Below are positions 17,090 to 24,964 of a stretch of DNA of 40,150 nt, in pieces. Under the pieces are notes generated by a model. The model did not search any database and had not been told where the DNA came from. It saw only the letters and a program-made list of their open reading frames with translations. The DNA is taken from assembly GCF_001005085.2 (NCBI RefSeq), contig NZ_LBMU02000020.1:1-40150 (forward strand). The letters run 5' to 3'. The first letter of the stretch is position 1; each line of letters begins with the position of its first letter. The DNA is from Streptomyces humi (GTDB taxonomy: Bacteria > Actinomycetota > Actinomycetes > Streptomycetales > Streptomycetaceae). The translations under genes and the position numbers were made by a program.

Positions 17090-17620
17090 ATGCTCACGAC
17101 CCTCAACACCTCCTACACCGATACGCGCGCGGCCGACCTCGCCTGGGCCCTGGGGCGCGAGCCGTTGCCCGCCCTGGCCACCCTCGACCTGGAACTGAGC
17201 GGGGCGAAGCTACAGCTGAGACTGCTCGGCGCGTCCCACCAGGTGCTCCTGGAGGAGGAGCGGGGCGGCTGTTCGGAGACGGTGGCGTGCATCCCGGGGT
17301 CCAGCACCCCCCTGCCGCTCGGGGTCGCCAAGCGCAACGGCGACTGGGAGTACGAGTTCGCGGCCCGCGTCGAGGTGCTGTCACCCGGCTCGTTCGCGGG
17401 CCGCGCCCAGGAACTGCTCGCCCTCGTCTCCGAGCACCCGCACGGACTCGCCGGGGTCTTCCCCGGCAGCCCGCACGCGTTCACCGCGCTGCTCGCCCAG
17501 CGCCACGAGGGCCAGGTGCACTGGCGGACCTGGCACGCCTACCCGCAGGACGGCCAGTTGGTGGCGACCAGGACCAGGGTCGGCGTGCGGGCTCCGGTGG
17601 CGCAGTCCATCGGTCGATGA
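17090..17620 (+). CDS. DUF2617 family protein
   Basis: A 176-aa soluble protein matching, from memory, the actinobacterial DUF2617 family: MLTTLNTSYTDTRAADLAWALGREPLPALATLDLELSGAKLQLRLLGASHQVLLE near the start and HAFTALLAQRHEGQVHWRTWHAYPQDGQLVATRTRV near the end. No catalytic motif stands out and no function is known. It starts at ATG 17090, with AGCGGAG about 7 nt upstream. It precedes the membrane-fused aminopropyltransferase by 84 bp; I recall the two being neighbours in other Streptomyces, which hints at a shared polyamine-related or envelope role (inference). Confidence 0.75.
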   Translation: MLTTLNTSYTDTRAADLAWALGREPLPALATLDLELSGAKLQLRLLGASHQVLLEEERGGCSETVACIPGSSTPLPLGVAKRNGDWEYEFAARVEVLSPGSFAGRAQELLALVSEHPHGLAGVFPGSPHAFTALLAQRHEGQVHWRTWHAYPQDGQLVATRTRVGVRAPVAQSIGR

Positions 17621-17653
17621 CATAAACCAACTGGGCGTCAAGGCCCGTGAGTT

Positions 17654-17705
17654 CCACACGTGTGGGTGACGAAGCGTACCGAGTGAGTGACGTAACGTCG
17701 CAGCG
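17654..17705 (+). promoter_or_regulatory. Palindrome and -10 for a probable leaderless aminopropyltransferase transcript
   Basis: A perfect 12-bp palindrome CCACACGTGTGG (17654-17665) lies upstream of TAACGT (17693-17698), which is 6 nt before GTG 17705 with no ribosome site. GACGT-A-ACGTC (17689-17699), a smaller dyad, covers the -10 itself. Confidence 0.55.
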
Positions 17706-19336
17706 TGATCGAACCGCACGCACCCGCCCCGCCCGGCGCACCGCCGCCCTGGGGCACCCTTGCGCCGCTGCCCGTGCGGCCGGGCACGGGGCGCCTGCTG
17801 GTTCTGGCGTGTGTCTTCGTCTGCGCGGCCTGCGGGCTGGTGTACGAACTCGAACTCGTCGCCCTCGCCTCGTACTTGATCGGTGACTCGGTCACGCAGG
17901 CCTCCGTGGTGCTGTCCGTGATGGTCTTCGCGATGGGTGTCGGCTCGCTCGGCGCGAAGCGGCTGCGCTGGCACGCGGCGGCCGGATTCGCCGCCGTGGA
18001 GGCCGCGTTGGCGCTGGTCGGCGGATGCAGCGCGATGGCCCTGTACGCCGTCTTCGCCTGGACCGGCGGCTGGGGCGGCCTGTGGGCGGCCGGTCCGCGC
18101 TGCCTGCTGGTCGCCTTCTCCCTCGCCATCGGCCTGCTCATCGGCGCCGAGGTGCCGCTGCTGATGGAACTCATCCAGCGGATCCGCCGCCAGGACGCGG
18201 GCGGCGCGGTGGCCGACCTGTTCGCGGCGGACTACGTCGGCGCGCTGGTCGGCGGTCTCGCCTTCCCGTTCCTGCTGCTGCCGGTGCTGGGCCAGCTGAC
18301 CGGCACCCTGCTCACCGGCACGGTCAACGTGGTGGCCGGCGGTGCCCTGGTCCTCGGCCTGTTCCGCCGCGACCTGTCCCGGCGGGCCCGCTGGACGCTG
18401 GTCGTCACCAACCTGACCGTCCTCGGCGTCCTCGCCTCCGCCGCCGTCCTCGTCGACGACTTCGAACGGGCCGCACGGCACGCCGTCTACGGCGCCGACG
18501 TCCGGGTCGCCCTCCAGACAGACGTCCAGGAGATCGTCCTCGCCGGCGGCACCCACGGCCGGCCCCTCGACCTCTTCCTCGACGGCCGGCTGCGGGTCGG
18601 CGGCCGGGACGAACGCCGGTACCACGAGGCCCTCGTCCACCCCGCGATGAACGGCCCGCACGCCCGCGTGCTGATCCTCGGCGGCGGCGACGGCATGGCC
18701 GCCCGCGAGGTGCTCCGCGAGCCGGGCGTCCGGCGGGTCGACGTGGTGGAACTCGACGCCGGACTGATCCGGCTCGCCCGCCGCGACCCCGCCCTCGCCG
18801 CGCTCAACGGGCACGCCTACGACGACCCCCGCGTCCACGTGGTCACCGCCGACGCCTTCCGCTGGCTGCGCGAGGCACCGCGCGCCGGCTACGACGTGGT
18901 CGTCGCCGACCTGCCCGACCCCGGCATCACGGCCAGCACCAAGCTGTACTCCGAGGAGTTCTACGGCCTGGCCCGCGGCGCCCTCGCCCCCGGCGGCCGG
19001 CTGGCCGTGCACGCCGGCCCCGTGCAGGCCCGTCCCGGCGTCTTCTGGACGGTCGCGGCGACCATGCGGGCGGCGGGCCTGGCGCCGGCCCCCTACCGGG
19101 TCCTGGGCCAGGACGCCGGCTTCACCCCGGGCCCCGACCGCTCCGCGGGCGAGTCCAGGGCCCCGCACGACTGGGGTTTCCTGCTGGCGACACCGGGGCG
19201 CCGGCCCCCACGGCTGCGGCTGCCCTCCGACGGGCCGCCCCTGCGCACGCTGACCCAGCGGGAACTGACCCGGGACGCGCTGCCACCGCCCCCGCCGGGC
19301 CTGCCGGTCTCCACCCTGGTGGACCCCCGGTACTGA
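17705..19336 (+). CDS. Membrane-fused polyamine aminopropyltransferase (spermidine synthase-like)
   Basis: A 543-aa protein. The N-terminal ~240 residues hold about 6-7 membrane helices (starting [28 protein letters not shown]). The C-terminal ~280 residues are a spermidine synthase-type domain with [14 protein letters not shown] [12 protein letters not shown], the nucleotide-binding GGGDG (about 326-330), [11 protein letters not shown], and DLPDPG (about 400-405) where the catalytic Asp region lies. These enzymes transfer aminopropyl from decarboxylated S-adenosylmethionine to an amine, but the membrane-fused class is poorly characterised and the acceptor may differ. The start is GTG 17705, positioned for a leaderless message. 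Confidence 0.88.
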   Translation: MIEPHAPAPPGAPPPWGTLAPLPVRPGTGRLLVLACVFVCAACGLVYELELVALASYLIGDSVTQASVVLSVMVFAMGVGSLGAKRLRWHAAAGFAAVEAALALVGGCSAMALYAVFAWTGGWGGLWAAGPRCLLVAFSLAIGLLIGAEVPLLMELIQRIRRQDAGGAVADLFAADYVGALVGGLAFPFLLLPVLGQLTGTLLTGTVNVVAGGALVLGLFRRDLSRRARWTLVVTNLTVLGVLASAAVLVDDFERAARHAVYGADVRVALQTDVQEIVLAGGTHGRPLDLFLDGRLRVGGRDERRYHEALVHPAMNGPHARVLILGGGDGMAAREVLREPGVRRVDVVELDAGLIRLARRDPALAALNGHAYDDPRVHVVTADAFRWLREAPRAGYDVVVADLPDPGITASTKLYSEEFYGLARGALAPGGRLAVHAGPVQARPGVFWTVAATMRAAGLAPAPYRVLGQDAGFTPGPDRSAGESRAPHDWGFLLATPGRRPPRLRLPSDGPPLRTLTQRELTRDALPPPPPGLPVSTLVDPRY

Positions 19337-19412
19337 GGCGGTACCGGGGTGATGTGGCCGGGGCGGGCGGTTCGCCGTGCGTCGAGGAGGGTGTGCCGGC
19401 CCGACTCCTGGG

Positions 19413-19427
19413 TACGCTCAGACGCCA
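19413..19427 (+). promoter_or_regulatory. -10 hexamer for a probable leaderless CoxG-like transcript
   Basis: TACGCT (19413-19418) is 8 nt before ATG 19427, and no ribosome site is present next to the ATG. Confidence 0.5.
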
Positions 19428-20173
19428 TGGAGCACCAGGTGTACGTACCGGCCCCGAGCGCGCGGCTCCGGGACGCGCTGGCCGACCCCGAGCGGGTCGC
19501 CCGGGCGGTCCCCGGCCTCCAGCAGGACGCGGGCGCCGCCCCCGGCACCGGCCGGCTCAAGGTCCGGATCGGCGGCCACTCGATCACCTACCGGGGGGCC
19601 CTGCGGGTCAGCGCCCGCGACGACGGGTCCTACGCGGTCGACGTCGACGCCACCGAGGCCCGTGGCACCGGCACGGTACGGCTGGCGCTGGTCCTGCGCC
19701 TCGCGGACGCGGACGAGGGCTGCGAGGTCACGGTGACCGGTACCGCCTCGGCGGGCGGACGGGCGGCGGAGCTGCCGGCGGAGGCGGTGGAGTCGGCGGC
19801 GGCGAGGCTGCTGGGCCGCTTCGTGGAGGGGCTGGCGGAGGCGGAGCCCGAGGCCCCGGCCGGACCGGCGCCGACGGTCTTCGAGACGGAGGTCCCGCCA
19901 CCGTCCCTGGCCCCGGGACCGGCGGAGCCGGTGGAGGTGCCGATCGAGGAACCGCTCCCCGAGATCTTCGCGGAGGCGGCCCACGCCCGCCGCACGATGA
20001 TCGGCCGCAGCGCGGAGGAGGTCGACCACGCGCCGCCCCGCGGCCGCTACGCACCGGTCCCGGCCCCCCAGACGGTGGCCGCGAACTCCGCACTGCGCTG
20101 GGCGGCCCCGGCAGCGGCATTCGCCCTGGCCTCGGCCATCGTGGTGACGAGGGCACTCCGCAAACGCCGCTGA
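19427..20173 (+). CDS. SRPBCC / CoxG-family protein with C-terminal membrane anchor
   Basis: A 248-aa protein. Residues 1-145 match the CoxG (carbon monoxide dehydrogenase subunit G) branch of the SRPBCC lipid/ligand-binding fold: YVPAPSARLRDALADPERVARAVPGLQQD, then KVRIGGHSITYRGALRV...VTVTGTASAGGRAAELPAEAVESAAARLLGRFVEGL. A long acidic, Pro-rich linker (about 148-220) follows, then a membrane helix (RWAAPAAAFALASAIVV) and a basic tail. No CO dehydrogenase genes are nearby, so the name reflects fold, not function. In aerobic CO oxidisers CoxG anchors the enzyme to the membrane; here the partner is unknown. Confidence 0.8.
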   Translation: MEHQVYVPAPSARLRDALADPERVARAVPGLQQDAGAAPGTGRLKVRIGGHSITYRGALRVSARDDGSYAVDVDATEARGTGTVRLALVLRLADADEGCEVTVTGTASAGGRAAELPAEAVESAAARLLGRFVEGLAEAEPEAPAGPAPTVFETEVPPPSLAPGPAEPVEVPIEEPLPEIFAEAAHARRTMIGRSAEEVDHAPPRGRYAPVPAPQTVAANSALRWAAPAAAFALASAIVVTRALRKRR

Positions 20174-20175
20174 GT

Positions 20176-20250
20176 CAGGGCGCGCCCCGAAAAGAGCGCT
20201 GGGGGTACCCCCGGCCGAAGGCCGGGGAGGAACTGCGCGAGCAGGCCCCA
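20176..20250. repeat. Streptomyces-type dispersed intergenic repeat with two hairpins
   Basis: The stretch begins CAGGGCGCGCCCCGAAAAGA with a GCGC...GCGC hairpin, then GGGGGTACCCCC, then CCCCGGCC-GAA-GGCCGGGG (20209-20227), then GAACTGCGCGAGC. From memory this pattern (a cgccccgaaa hairpin followed by gaactgcgcga) recurs between genes in many Streptomyces genomes. It probably also works as a terminator between the CoxG-like and epimerase genes. Confidence 0.7.
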
Positions 20251-20293
20251 TCCACTTCACACCCGCGCCCGAAAGCCGACCCCCGTCCCCCAG

Positions 20294-20306
20294 TACTGTC
20301 ATCCCG
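20294..20306 (+). promoter_or_regulatory. -10 hexamer for a probable leaderless epimerase transcript
   Basis: TACTGT (20294-20299) is 6 nt before GTG 20306. No ribosome site is seen. Confidence 0.55.
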
Positions 20307-21094
20307 TGAGTAACGAAGACATCACGCTGACCGCAGGCGACGCGACCCTCCGCCTCCACCCCGGCAACGGCGGACGCATCGCCGGACTCGAGGTCGGGTC
20401 CCTGGAGCTCCTACGCCAAGGCGACCGTTTCGGCTGCTTCCCGATGGTTCCCTGGTGCGGCCGTATCCGGGACGGCCGGTTCCGCGACGGCACCACCGTC
20501 GTCCAGATGCCCCTCAACTCCCCGCCGCACGCCATCCACGGCACCGCCCGCGACGGCGCCTGGCGCACCGCCCGCCGCTCGGCGGACGAGGCCGTGATCA
20601 CGTGCGAACTCGGCGACCCCTGGCCGCACCCCGGCCGGGTCACCCACGTCGTGCAGCTCACCGAGGACTCGTTGACGCTGACGATGAGCGTGGAGACGTA
20701 CGACAACTCCTTCCCGGCGCAGATCGGCTGGCACCCGTGGTTCAACCGCAACCTCGGCGCCGAGGACGTCCGGGTCGCCTTCGACCCGGCGTGGCAGGAG
20801 GAGCGCGGTGCCGACCACCTGCCGACCGGCAACCGCGTCGACCCCCGGCCCGGCCCCTGGGACGACTGCTTCGGCATGCCCGACGGCGTCGACGTCACCC
20901 TCACCTGGCCGGGACAGCTGGAGCTGAAGGTCGCCAGCCGGGAGCAGTGGGTCGTCGTGTACGACGAGCAGGAGGCCGCCGTGTGCGTGGAGCCGCAGAC
21001 CGGACCGCCGAACGGGCTGAACACACTGCCCCGGCTGGTGACGCCCATCGAGCCCCTCGAAGCCACGACCACCTGGACCTGGCGCCGCCTCTAA
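20306..21094 (+). CDS. Aldose 1-epimerase family protein
   Basis: A 262-aa cytoplasmic protein of the galactose mutarotase fold, which interconverts alpha and beta anomers of sugars. Recognisable elements are PMVPWCGRIRDGRF (sugar-binding Asn/Arg region, here with CGR), PHAIHGTARDGAW with the conserved His, IGWHPWFNR with the second His, and VEPQTGPPNGLN with the catalytic Glu. It is shorter than E. coli GalM (about 345 aa) and belongs to the compact branch, which may act on other aldoses or hexose-6-phosphates. The start is GTG 20306. Its TAA stop is itself the first part of the pyrE -10 hexamer. Confidence 0.87.
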   Translation: MSNEDITLTAGDATLRLHPGNGGRIAGLEVGSLELLRQGDRFGCFPMVPWCGRIRDGRFRDGTTVVQMPLNSPPHAIHGTARDGAWRTARRSADEAVITCELGDPWPHPGRVTHVVQLTEDSLTLTMSVETYDNSFPAQIGWHPWFNRNLGAEDVRVAFDPAWQEERGADHLPTGNRVDPRPGPWDDCFGMPDGVDVTLTWPGQLELKVASREQWVVVYDEQEAAVCVEPQTGPPNGLNTLPRLVTPIEPLEATTTWTWRRL

Positions 21095-21105
21095 GCTGTT
21101 CGGCA
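21092..21105 (+). promoter_or_regulatory. -10 hexamer for a probable leaderless pyrE transcript, overlapping the upstream stop codon
   Basis: TAAGCT (21092-21097) is 7 nt before ATG 21105. The TAA is also the stop codon of the epimerase gene. No ribosome site is seen. Confidence 0.5.
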
Positions 21106-21653
21106 TGACGGATGCGCGCGCTGAGCTGCTGGAACAGATCAAGAACAAGGCCGTGGTGCACGGCAAGGTGACCCTGTCGTCGGGGCTGGAGGCGGACTAC
21201 TACGTCGACCTCCGCCGCGTCACCCTCGACGGCGAGGCCGCCCCGCTGGTCGGCCAGGTGCTGCTGGACCTCACCGAGGGACTGGAGTTCGACGCCGTCG
21301 GCGGTCTGACGATGGGCGCCGACCCGGTCGCCGCGAGCATGCTGCACGCGGCCGCCGCCCGCGGCCGCCGGCTGGACGCCTTCGTCGTACGCAAGGCGGC
21401 GAAGGCGCACGGCATGCAGCGCCGGGTGGAGGGACCGGAGATCAGCGGCCGCCGGGTGCTGGTCGTCGAGGACACCTCGACCACCGGCGGTTCCCCGCTC
21501 ACCGCCGTGGAGGCCGTGCGCGAGGCCGGCGCCGAGGTCGTCGCCGTGGCCACCATCGTGGACCGGGCCACCGGCGCGGACGAGAAGATCCGCGCGGGCG
21601 CCGGTGTGCCGTACCTGTTCGCCTTCTCGAAGGATGAACTGGGTCTGGACTGA
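21105..21653 (+). CDS. pyrE: Orotate phosphoribosyltransferase
   Basis: A 182-aa enzyme of pyrimidine biosynthesis that joins orotate and PRPP to make orotidine 5'-monophosphate. The PRPP-binding signature is present as VLVVEDTSTTGGS (about 118-130). The active-site loop region VVRKAAKAHGMQRRVEGPEI and the N-terminal LSSGLEADYYVDLRRVTL are typical, and the length is right for the bacterial family. The start ATG 21105 is only 10 bp after the epimerase stop, with its own -10 hexamer, so it is probably transcribed independently as well as by readthrough. The other pyr genes are not here, as is usual for pyrE in Streptomyces. Confidence 0.95.
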   Translation: MTDARAELLEQIKNKAVVHGKVTLSSGLEADYYVDLRRVTLDGEAAPLVGQVLLDLTEGLEFDAVGGLTMGADPVAASMLHAAAARGRRLDAFVVRKAAKAHGMQRRVEGPEISGRRVLVVEDTSTTGGSPLTAVEAVREAGAEVVAVATIVDRATGADEKIRAGAGVPYLFAFSKDELGLD

Positions 21654-21661
21654 CACCCAGG

Positions 21662-21748
21662 TTGACGGCTGGGATTGACCCCGATTTGACCGGCGCGTGG
21701 ACCATCGGTTCATGTCTGGAAAGATGGGGACGACGATGACGTCGCCCC
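21662..21748 (+). promoter_or_regulatory. fba upstream region: TTGAC repeats, candidate promoter and hairpin
   Basis: TTGAC occurs three times (21662, 21675, 21686). The last, TTGACC, with TCATGT 18 nt later (21710-21715), is a plausible promoter. Beyond it GGGG-A-CGACG, ATGA, CGTCG-CCCC (21726-21748) folds as a hairpin in the leader. No known riboswitch is recognised. Confidence 0.4.
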
Positions 21749-21817
21749 CACACAGGTCTAGGTCAGGGCCGTAGAGGAACAAGCAGTACCCGACCCGCAC
21801 ACCCAAGGAGCGGACAG

Positions 21818-22840
21818 ATGCCCATCGCAACCCCCGAGGTCTACAACGAGATGCTCGACCGGGCGAAGGCAGGCAAGTTCGCCTACCCGGCCATCAACGT
21901 CACCTCGACCCAGACCCTGCACGCGGCGCTGCGCGGCTTCGCGGAGGCGGAGAGCGACGGCATCGTCCAGATCTCGACCGGCGGCGCGGAGTTCCTGGGC
22001 GGCCAGTACAAGAAGGACATGGTCTCCGGTTCGGTGGCGCTCGCCGAGTTCGCGCACATCGTCGCCGAGAAGTACCCGGTCAACATCGCCCTGCACACGG
22101 ACCACTGCCCGAAGGACAAGCTCGACGGGTACGTACGTCCGCTGCTCGCGATCTCCGAGGAGCGGGTGAAGAACGGCCGCAACCCGCTCTTCCAGTCGCA
22201 CATGTGGGACGGCTCCGCCGAGACCCTCGCCGACAACCTGGCGATCGCGCAGGAGCTGCTCGAGCAGGCCCGCCGCGCCAACATCATCCTCGAGGTCGAG
22301 ATCACCCCGACCGGTGGCGAGGAGGACGGCGTCTCCCACGAGATCAACGACTCCCTGTACACGACCGTCGAGGACGCGATCCGCACCGCCGAGGCCCTGG
22401 GCCTGGGCGAGAAGGGCCGCTACCTGCTGGCCGCCTCCTTCGGCAACGTGCACGGTGTGTACAAGCCGGGCAACGTGGTGCTCCGCCCCGACCTGCTGAA
22501 GGAGCTGAACGACGGCGTCGCCGCCAAGTTCGGCAAGCAGTCGCCGTTCGACTTCGTCTTCCACGGCGGTTCCGGCTCCACCGAGCAGGAGATCCGCACC
22601 GCGCTGGAGAACGGCGTCGTGAAGATGAACCTGGACACCGACACCCAGTACGCCTTCACGCGGCCCGTCGCCGACCACATGCTGAAGAACTACGACGGTG
22701 TCCTGAAGGTCGACGGCGAGGTCGGCTCCAAGAAGACCTACGACCCGCGCACCTGGGGCAAGCTGGCCGAGGCGGGCATGGCCGCGCGCGTCGTCGAGGC
22801 CACCCAGAACCTGCGCTCCGCGGGCAACAAGATCAAGTAA
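21818..22840 (+). CDS. fba: Class II fructose-bisphosphate aldolase
   Basis: A 340-aa zinc-dependent aldolase that splits fructose 1,6-bisphosphate to dihydroxyacetone phosphate and glyceraldehyde 3-phosphate, and runs in reverse in gluconeogenesis. Signatures are ALHTDHCPKD (D95 catalytic, H96 Zn ligand), EVEITPTGGEEDG, ASFGNVHGVYKPGNVVL (second Zn His) and FHGGSGSTEQEI. The length and the acidic insertion place it in class IIA. ATG 21818 follows AAGGAG by about 7 nt. It has its own upstream region and ends at a strong hairpin, so it appears monocistronic. Confidence 0.97.
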   Translation: MPIATPEVYNEMLDRAKAGKFAYPAINVTSTQTLHAALRGFAEAESDGIVQISTGGAEFLGGQYKKDMVSGSVALAEFAHIVAEKYPVNIALHTDHCPKDKLDGYVRPLLAISEERVKNGRNPLFQSHMWDGSAETLADNLAIAQELLEQARRANIILEVEITPTGGEEDGVSHEINDSLYTTVEDAIRTAEALGLGEKGRYLLAASFGNVHGVYKPGNVVLRPDLLKELNDGVAAKFGKQSPFDFVFHGGSGSTEQEIRTALENGVVKMNLDTDTQYAFTRPVADHMLKNYDGVLKVDGEVGSKKTYDPRTWGKLAEAGMAARVVEATQNLRSAGNKIK

Positions 22841-22854
22841 ACGGTGATCCAGAG

Positions 22855-22883
22855 GACCCGGCGCCTGTCTACGGCGCCGGGTC
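22855..22883 (+). terminator. Terminator hairpin after fba
   Basis: A perfect 11-bp inverted repeat GACCCGGCGCC / GGCGCCGGGTC with a 7-nt loop starts 14 bp after the fba stop. It abuts the -10 region of the MFS gene. Confidence 0.75.
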
Positions 22884-22888
22884 CGCTG

Positions 22889-22901
22889 TATACCTGGACC
22901 A
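22889..22901 (+). promoter_or_regulatory. -10-like hexamer for a probable leaderless MFS transcript
   Basis: TATACC (22889-22894) lies 6 nt before ATG 22901. The last T of the consensus is missing. No ribosome site is present. Confidence 0.4.
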
Positions 22902-24346
22902 TGCCCGACGTCCGGCTCGCCTCATCGCAGGGCAAGTGGATCCTGCTCACCACGGTCCTCGGCTCCAGCATGGCGATGCTGGACTCGACGGTCGTCAACG
23001 TCGCCCTGCCCCGCATCGGCGAGGACCTGGACGCGAGCCTGTCCGCGCTCCAGTGGACGGTCAACGCGTACATGCTGACGCTGGCCGGACTGATCCTGCT
23101 CGGCGGCTCGCTCGGCGACCGGTACGGCCGCCGGAAGGTGTTCGTGACGGGCGTGGTCTGGTTCGCCGCCGCGTCCCTGATGTGCGGTCTGGCCCCGACC
23201 GACGCCGTGCTGATCGGCGCCCGCGCCCTCCAGGGCATCGGCGGCGCGCTGCTCACCCCCGGTTCGCTCGCCCTCATCCAGGCCTCGTTCCACCCCGACG
23301 ACCGGGCGCGGGCGGTCGGCCTGTGGTCCGGCTTCGGCGGTATCGGCGCGGCCGTCGGCCCGTTCCTGGGCGGCTGGCTGGTGGACGGCCCCGGCTGGCG
23401 CTGGGTCTTCCTCCTCAACGTGCCGCTGGCCCTGATCTGCGTCCCGGTCGCGCTGCGCCACGTCCCCGAGTCCACCGACAGCAGCCCCCACGGCCGCTTC
23501 GACGTCCTCGGCGCGGTGCTGGGCGCGCTCGCCCTCGGCCTGGTGACGTACGCGCTGATCGAGGGCGGGGTGACCGGCGTCGTGGTGGCCGTCGCCGGTG
23601 TCGGGACCGCGGTGGCCTTCGTGCGGGTCGAGAAGCGGCGCCGGGACCCGATGCTGCCGCTGGACATCTTCGCCTCCCGCCAGTTCACGGCGGTCAACAT
23701 CGTCACCCTGTGCGTGTACGCGGCCTTCAGCGGCTTCTTCTTCCTGACCGCGCTGCAACTCCAGGTGGTGGCGGGCTACTCGGCCCTGGCCGCCGGTACG
23801 GCCCTGCTGCCGTCGACGGTCCTGATGCTGTTCCTGTCGGCCCGCTCGGGCGCGCTCGCGGACAGGATCGGCCCCCGGATCCCGCTCACCGTCGGTCCGC
23901 TGCTGTGCGCCGCGGCGATGCTGCTGATGCTGCGGGTGGGCGAGCACGCGGACTACCTGACGGACGTGCTGCCCGCGGTCCTCGTCATGGGCGCCGGCAT
24001 GGTCACCCTGGTGGCCCCGCTCACCGCGACCGTCCTCGCCTCCGTGTCCACCGCCCGCGCAGGCATCGCCAGCGGCATCAACAACGCGGCGGCCCGGTCG
24101 GCGGGCCTGATCGCGGTGGCGGGGCTGCCGCTGCTCGCCGGGATGGGCCCCGAGGCCTACCGGTCGGCGACCGCCTTCGACGCGGCCTTCGACCGGGCGA
24201 TGCCGATCTGCGCCGGCGTACTGGTGGTGGGCTCCGTCTTGGCGTTCGCGCTGGTCCGCCGGCCCGCCCCGGGCTGCGTACGCCCGGAGTGCCGTACCCA
24301 CGGCAACATCACGACCCCGCCGCTGGAGGCGGAGGGCCACCTCTGA
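22901..24346 (+). CDS. MFS drug-efflux transporter, DHA2 (EmrB/QacA) family
   Basis: A 481-aa membrane protein with about 14 helices. The first helix motif SSMAMLDSTVVNVALPRI (motif D1 of the 14-helix DHA2 family), the loop GGSLGDRYGRRKVFVTG (motif A) and GPFLGGWLVDGPGWRWVFLLNVPLAL (motif C region) identify a proton-driven multidrug exporter. The substrate is unknown. ATG 22901 is favoured over upstream frames because a -10-like hexamer is set for a leaderless start and earlier codons would run into the fba terminator stem. A Cys-containing C-terminal tail (PAPGCVRPECRTHG) is cytoplasmic. No TetR- or MarR-type regulator is adjacent. Confidence 0.9.
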   Translation: MPDVRLASSQGKWILLTTVLGSSMAMLDSTVVNVALPRIGEDLDASLSALQWTVNAYMLTLAGLILLGGSLGDRYGRRKVFVTGVVWFAAASLMCGLAPTDAVLIGARALQGIGGALLTPGSLALIQASFHPDDRARAVGLWSGFGGIGAAVGPFLGGWLVDGPGWRWVFLLNVPLALICVPVALRHVPESTDSSPHGRFDVLGAVLGALALGLVTYALIEGGVTGVVVAVAGVGTAVAFVRVEKRRRDPMLPLDIFASRQFTAVNIVTLCVYAAFSGFFFLTALQLQVVAGYSALAAGTALLPSTVLMLFLSARSGALADRIGPRIPLTVGPLLCAAAMLLMLRVGEHADYLTDVLPAVLVMGAGMVTLVAPLTATVLASVSTARAGIASGINNAAARSAGLIAVAGLPLLAGMGPEAYRSATAFDAAFDRAMPICAGVLVVGSVLAFALVRRPAPGCVRPECRTHGNITTPPLEAEGHL

Positions 24347-24390
24347 CGCGGGCGGCCGCGGCCGCTTCCGGCGCGCCGCGCCGGATCCCG

Positions 24391-24403
24391 CAGACTGGAC
24401 CCA
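24391..24403 (+). promoter_or_regulatory. -10 hexamer for a probable leaderless DUF3151 transcript
   Basis: CAGACT (24391-24396), a common Streptomyces -10 variant, is 6 nt before ATG 24403. No ribosome site is present. Confidence 0.45.
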
Positions 24404-24816
24404 TGAGCATCCACGAAAACCTCCTCGGCGGCCCGCCCCCGACCCACCTCCCCGACGAGCCCGCCCCCCGCGAGCTGCTGGCGCAGGGCACCGCCCCCGC
24501 GGACGTCGCCGCGAAGTACCCCACCTCCTCGCTCGCCTGGGCCCGGCTGGCCGACGACGCGTTCGAGCGCGGGTCGGTCGTCGAGTCGTACGCCTACGCC
24601 CGCACCGGCTACCACCGCGGTCTGGACGCGCTGCGCCGCAACGGCTGGAAGGGGCACGGCCCGGTGCCGTGGGAGCACGAGCCCAACCGCGGCTTCCTGC
24701 GGGCCCTGCACGCGCTCGCCCGCGCCGCGCAGGCGATCGGCGAGCAGGAGGAGTACGAGCGCTGCGCGCAGTTCCTGAAGGACTCCTCGCCGACCGCGGC
24801 GCAGACGCTCGGCTGA
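24403..24816 (+). CDS. DUF3151 family protein
   Basis: A 137-aa soluble protein typical of actinobacteria: LLGGPPPTHLPDEPAP at the start, then helical repeats (AKYPTSSLAWARLADDAFERGSVVESYAYARTGYHRGLDALRRNGWKGHGPVPWEHEPNRGFLRALHALARAAQAIGEQEEYERCAQFLKDSSP) resembling a TPR-like arrangement. The family is conserved but has no known function. It is followed by a strong GNRA-capped hairpin, so it is separate from the kynurenine genes. Confidence 0.8.
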   Translation: MSIHENLLGGPPPTHLPDEPAPRELLAQGTAPADVAAKYPTSSLAWARLADDAFERGSVVESYAYARTGYHRGLDALRRNGWKGHGPVPWEHEPNRGFLRALHALARAAQAIGEQEEYERCAQFLKDSSPTAAQTLG

Positions 24817-24835
24817 GCCATCCGTTCGGCGGTGT

Positions 24836-24859
24836 GGCCCGTCCCGCAAGGGGCGGGCC
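24836..24859 (+). terminator. GNRA-capped terminator hairpin after DUF3151
   Basis: GGCCCGTCCC (24836-24845), loop GCAA, GGGGCGGGCC (24850-24859): a 10-bp stem with one T-G wobble and a GNRA tetraloop. It lies between the DUF3151 gene and kynA. Confidence 0.75.
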
Positions 24860-24964
24860 TTGCCGTGTGCGGGGTACGTTGCGGAAGATGCGGGTGGGGA
24901 CCGGGGCCCCCGTGTCGGCATCGGCAGGGGCGGACCGCTACCCGGAGTACAACAGGAGACAGCG

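Noticed and set aside
19427..20173. Carbon monoxide dehydrogenase subunit G in the functional sense
   Set aside because: No cox structural genes are near. Only the SRPBCC fold is supported.
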